From an uncultured Nitrospinaceae bacterium (lineage in GTDB: Bacteria > Nitrospinota > Nitrospinia > Nitrospinales > VA-1), in the NCBI GenBank assembly GCA_905182935.1, contig CAJJDL010000012.1, positions 1-5,284 on the forward strand: a stretch of DNA of 5,284 nucleotides. The letters run 5' to 3'. Below are positions 1 through 5,284 of the stretch, one piece after another. The notes under the pieces were generated by a model. The model was given only the letters and a program-made list of their open reading frames with translations, was not told the origin of the DNA and made no database searches. The position numbers were made by a program, and so were the translations under genes. Each line of letters begins with the position of its first letter. Position 1 is the stretch's first letter.

Positions 1-1
1 A

Positions 2-336
2 AAAGATATGGAAATAACTATAAGATTAGATCCATCAATCGAAGATGGTGGACCACATAGAGCATAGGTAACCTGTATTTAAAGCTCCCTCATATACTTG
101 GAGGAGATTTGAGCCGATCAATTGGCCATTTTAAGAAGGCCACTAGTTTGGGTTCTGAGTTTGGGGAAAATTACCTTGGCCTTGCTAAAGCCTATATCGA
201 AAATGATGAGCTTCTTTTAGCTAGGGCTACGTTATCTAAAGTTATTAACATGAAATTCAATTCTAAAAATGCGGAATCGATACTCTCATGGCAAAATCAA
301 GCTAATAGATTGTTTAAAAAAATAGCCGATAATTAA
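2..336 (+). CDS. C-terminal part of a TPR protein, TatT-like, with an apparent frameshift near position 65
   Basis: Positions 2-64 read in one frame as a segment ending LDPSIEDGGPHRA, then hit a TAG at 65-67. The reading continues in another frame from about position 61 as IGNLYLKLPHILGGDLSR and runs to the TAA at 334-336. Joined, the pieces give about 110 residues with two TPR-like helix pairs: GNLYLKLP...GGD...SIGHFKKA, then NYLGLAKAYIENDE...ARATLSKVI. The GGPHRA(L)G...LP..LGGD..(K/R)(A/S)I.HF.KA layout and the short closing helix recall the TRAP-transporter T-component (TatT) family, periplasmic TPR proteins that partner with TRAP solute carriers. That assignment is from memory of the family and could equally be a generic TPR protein. 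The 5' end lies outside the window. A TTG at 109 follows GGAGGA at 100-105 and mimics a start, but those bases encode the conserved Gly-Gly-Asp, so I do not accept it. recN follows after 12 nt. Confidence 0.6.
58..67 (+). other. Probable one-base deletion (frameshift) in the TPR gene
   Basis: The upstream frame is supported by protein-like sequence up to GCA at 62-64 and stops at TAG 65-67. The downstream frame has a TAG at 58-60 and becomes protein-like from GGT at 67-69. Only two bases (TA, 65-66) lie between the Ala codon and the Gly codon, where one codon is expected. Adding one base would give Ala-Leu/Ile-Gly and restore a continuous frame. There is no X XXY YYZ slippery heptamer here, so a programmed shift is unlikely. 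A real mutation or a sequencing/assembly error fits better. Confidence 0.65.
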
Positions 337-348
337 AGTCTATCTAAT

Positions 349-2043
349 ATGTTAAAAGAATTAAGGATCAACAATTTTGCTATTATTGATAATTTACATG
401 TCGAGTTTTCTTCTGGTCTTATAGCACTAACCGGAGAAACAGGCGCTGGAAAGTCAATTATCATTGATGCGCTCAATCTTATTCTTGGCGGTAGAGCGGA
501 TGCTAATTTTATACGAACTGGGGAAACCTCAGCAACGGTTGAGAGTATTTTTGAAATAAAAGATTTAGAAACATTAGGTATTTTAAAAGAATTAGGTATT
601 AGCTCTGATAATGGAGAAATTGTGTTGAGGCGCACGATATCGAGTTCGGGGAAAAATCGTTGTCTAGTAAATGACTCTACTGTTACAGTCGGTGTTTTAG
701 CAACGCTAGGAAACAGACTGGTTGACATCCATGGTCAACATGACCACCAGGCACTACTCAATCCAGAAATTCATGTTGATATTCTTGATTTATATGGGAA
801 AACCACGGAAGAAAGAAAAGAATTTTCAAAAAAATATATTAATTATCTTGAAGAAATAAGAAAAATAGATGAATTACGCTCCAAAGAGAGTAACCGCATA
901 GAAAGGGAAGGTTTTCTAAAATTTCAAGTTAATGAAATTGACAAAGCTAACCTCTCAATAGATGAAGAGAATCAACTTAAATTAGAAAAAAATAAATTGC
1001 AGCATGCAGAAAAAATTCAAGGGTCAATCAAACTAGTTCTCGACTTGATTGTAGATGAAGAAGGGGCAGTTTTTGATAGGTTTGGGATAGCACAAAAACA
1101 ATTAGAGTCACTTTCATTATTAGATCCAGAACTCGAAAAACAGGTGCAACGAGGGCAAACAGCTTTTTATGAAATTGAAGAATTAATTGAGGAGTTGAGA
1201 GATTATATTCATAAAATCGAATTTAATCCGTCTCGTCTCGAAGAAATAGAAGACCGAATGGCAGAAATTAATGGATTAAAACGCAAGTATGGTGGGGATA
1301 TAGGTTTAGTTTTGAGCCAACGTGATAAAATCTCTAAAGAGTTAGATACTCTTTCTAATTTTCAAGAAAATATAGAAAATATACAAAAATGCATTAATTT
1401 ACATCAGACAGTTTTAGCTAAAAACTCTGTAACTTTGGCAGACAAAAGAGAAAAAATAGCGAAAGTATTTAAAAAAAATATAGAGAAAGAGCTTTGTGAT
1501 CTTGGGATGAAAGATGTGAAATTGGAGGTACAGTTTGATTATCAAGAAGATGACTCAAGCTTTGTTACCTACCGAAAGCAGAAAGTAAAAATAAACTCAA
1601 CAGGGATTGGTGTAATAGAGTTTTTGTTTTCTCCGAATCCGGGTGAAGATCTTAAACCACTTGTTAAGATTGCTTCCGGTGGAGAACTTTCGCGGTTCAT
1701 GTTGGCATTAAAGTCCAATCTAAATAAGCAAGATATTATACCCGTAATGGTCTTTGACGAAGTCGATACAGGAATTGGTGGAAAAATTGCTGAAGTGGTA
1801 GGAAATAAATTAAAAAAAATCGCTACTGAAAAACAAGTCTTTTGCATTACTCATTTACCGCAAATTGCTGGTAAGGCGAGTTCACATTTTATGGTTTTTA
1901 AAATGGTGAAGGATCAAAGGACTCATTCTAGTATCCGCGAACTTTCAGAACAAGAAAGAGTGGAAGAAATTGCAAGAATGTCTAGTGGAGAAAAAATTAC
2001 CGAAACTACTCTAAAGCATGCGCGCGAAATGATTCAACCTTGA
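349..2043 (+). CDS. recN: DNA repair protein RecN
   Basis: RecN is a cytoplasmic SMC-like ATPase that acts early in recombinational repair of double-strand breaks, promoting cohesion and processing of broken ends with RecA. The 564 residues match the usual length of about 550-570. The N-terminal ATPase half has Walker A GETGAGKS at residues 29-36 and the RecN-typical DIHGQHDHQALL at 126-137. A Glu/Lys-rich coiled-coil middle follows, roughly residues 150-400, including the family block LEEIEDRMAEINGLKRKYGG at 297-316. The C-terminal half has the ABC signature SGGELSR at 443-449, Walker B VMVFDE at 466-471, a D-loop VDTGIGG and the switch His502 in THLPQ. All ATPase motifs are intact, so the protein should be active. 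The ATG start gives the family's usual opening (MLKELRINNFAIID), but no clear Shine-Dalgarno precedes it. With 12 nt between it and the TPR gene it may be co-transcribed. I see no LexA-type operator in the short gap. Confidence 0.97.
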   Translation: MLKELRINNFAIIDNLHVEFSSGLIALTGETGAGKSIIIDALNLILGGRADANFIRTGETSATVESIFEIKDLETLGILKELGISSDNGEIVLRRTISSSGKNRCLVNDSTVTVGVLATLGNRLVDIHGQHDHQALLNPEIHVDILDLYGKTTEERKEFSKKYINYLEEIRKIDELRSKESNRIEREGFLKFQVNEIDKANLSIDEENQLKLEKNKLQHAEKIQGSIKLVLDLIVDEEGAVFDRFGIAQKQLESLSLLDPELEKQVQRGQTAFYEIEELIEELRDYIHKIEFNPSRLEEIEDRMAEINGLKRKYGGDIGLVLSQRDKISKELDTLSNFQENIENIQKCINLHQTVLAKNSVTLADKREKIAKVFKKNIEKELCDLGMKDVKLEVQFDYQEDDSSFVTYRKQKVKINSTGIGVIEFLFSPNPGEDLKPLVKIASGGELSRFMLALKSNLNKQDIIPVMVFDEVDTGIGGKIAEVVGNKLKKIATEKQVFCITHLPQIAGKASSHFMVFKMVKDQRTHSSIRELSEQERVEEIARMSSGEKITETTLKHAREMIQP

Positions 2044-2079
2044 GTCATGATTTTTCTTGAACTAATTTTTAGAAAGTAA

Positions 2080-2125
2080 AAACTTCATTTGATTAAAACC
2101 TATAGGTTTTAATCAAATAAAGTTT
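2080..2125. terminator. Bidirectional rho-independent terminator between recN and thiC
   Basis: A perfect 32-nt palindrome (2087-2118) has 14-nt arms, ATTTGATTAAAACC and its reverse complement, around TATA. One C/A mismatch (2086/2119) is followed by six further pairs (2080-2085 with 2120-2125). It sits between the stops of two convergent genes. On the minus strand the inner stem is followed by TTTTT (complement of 2078-2082); on the plus strand it is followed by GTTTAATTGTTTT. The stem is AT-rich with few G:C pairs, so its strength is uncertain, but the placement and symmetry fit a shared terminator well. Confidence 0.8.
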
Positions 2126-2147
2126 AATTGTTTTAAAGTAAACTGGG

Positions 2148-4741
<2,594 letters not shown>

Positions 4742-4793
4742 TTTATAAGTAATATAATTTCCCCAAAACCGATGTAAATCACTTTAGTTTGCT

Positions 4794-5284
4794 TTACACA
4801 TCTATTAAACCATTAATTGGGCTGCTTGCAGAGGCGTAGAGTTTTTTTGGAATGCGTCCTGCTTCAAAAGCCTGTCGCCCACATTCTACTGCAGATTTCA
4901 TTGCGTAAGCCATTTTAATGGGGTCTTTTGCTCCTGCTATTGCCGTGTTCATAAGGAGCCCTGCTACTCCAAGCTCCATAGCTCTGCAGGCATCAGAGGC
5001 AGTTCCCACACCCGCGTCAACAATGACTGGTACTTTTACCGCTTCAAGGATCAATTTAATATTAAAAGGGTTGCAGACTCCAAGTCCAGAACCAATTGGT
5101 GCAGCTAATGGCATAACGGCTGAGCAACCTACACCTTCTAACTTTTTACAAAGGACCACGTCATCTGTGCAGTAAGGTAACACCTGAAACCCATCTTTTA
5201 CTAGGATTCTAGAAGCTTCAAGCGTTGCTTCGTTATCTGGGAATAATGTTTTTTCATCGCCAATCACTTCAACTTTAACCATAT
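4794..5284 (-). CDS. thiG: Thiazole synthase ThiG, C-terminal two-thirds (5' end outside window)
   Basis: ThiG is a cytoplasmic TIM-barrel enzyme that condenses deoxyxylulose 5-phosphate, dehydroglycine and the sulfur of ThiS thiocarboxylate into thiazole phosphate carboxylate. About 163 residues are visible of a usual 255-260, so roughly 95 N-terminal residues lie beyond the right edge. The fragment opens with MVKVEVIGD, which is the internal strand holding the Schiff-base Lys and the nearby Glu, so the Met at 5282-5280 is not a start codon. Further family blocks are [48 protein letters not shown], and the closing AGRIP and YASASSP. No active-site change is evident in the visible part. The ThiE/TenI gene follows on the same strand after 52 nt, which suits one operon. 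A thiS gene and any TPP riboswitch would be expected upstream, outside the window. Confidence 0.96.
   Translation of the reverse strand, partial: MVKVEVIGDEKTLFPDNEATLEASRILVKDGFQVLPYCTDDVVLCKKLEGVGCSAVMPLAAPIGSGLGVCNPFNIKLILEAVKVPVIVDAGVGTASDACRAMELGVAGLLMNTAIAGAKDPIKMAYAMKSAVECGRQAFEAGRIPKKLYASASSPINGLIDV

Noticed and set aside
100..111. GGAGGA followed by TTG, resembling a ribosome binding site and start for a 75-residue gene
   Set aside because: The frame continues upstream as IGNLYLKLPHILGGD, which fits the TPR protein; GGA GGA GAT are the codons of its Gly-Gly-Asp.
573..600. Direct repeat ATTAGGTATT, 18 nt apart, in recN
   Set aside because: It encodes LGILKELGI in a leucine-rich helix and is explained by coding constraint in AT-rich DNA.
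333..728. 131-codon open frame on the minus strand
   Set aside because: It lies opposite the conserved N-terminal ATPase region of recN and has no recognisable protein content.
4742..4793. Possible terminator or TPP riboswitch between thiG and the ThiE/TenI gene
   Set aside because: Only a 5-bp GTAAA/TTTAC pairing with a 14-nt loop is visible, and nothing resembles the conserved CUGAGA and ACCUGA parts of the thi-box. The gap is also too short for a riboswitch.

Overview
The window holds five protein-coding genes in two convergent blocks, all of ordinary bacterial housekeeping type. It suggests a moderately AT-rich Gram-negative bacterium. RecN and the long-form, E. coli-like ThiC read as proteobacterial-like or from a nearby phylum; a deltaproteobacterial or Nitrospinota-type lineage is possible, but this is a weak guess and nothing here fixes the taxon.

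Left block, plus strand. Positions 2-336 carry the 3' part of a tetratricopeptide (TPR) gene, probably related to the TRAP-transporter T-component (TatT) family. It is broken by an apparent one-base deletion near position 65, so the protein is readable only by switching frame. A complete recN (349-2043) follows 12 nt later and encodes the SMC-like DNA-repair ATPase.

Junction. A near-perfect 46-nt inverted repeat (2080-2125), built around a perfect 32-nt palindrome, lies between the convergent stop codons of recN and thiC. It looks like a shared two-way terminator.

Right block, minus strand, is a thiamine biosynthesis operon read from right to left: thiG (5' end outside the window), a ThiE/TenI-family gene, then thiC. 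ThiG builds the thiazole phosphate and ThiC builds the pyrimidine (HMP-P). The middle protein would classically join the two halves as ThiE, but its sequence fits the TenI thiazole tautomerase branch better because both acidic Mg-binding positions of ThiE are replaced. The ThiE/TenI gene and thiC overlap by ATGA and are probably translationally coupled. The operon promoter, any TPP riboswitch and thiS would lie beyond the right edge.

I found no undescribed system here. The points most worth a second look are the frameshift in the first gene and the ThiE-versus-TenI identity of the middle thiamine gene. No stretch over 300 bases lacks a gene.
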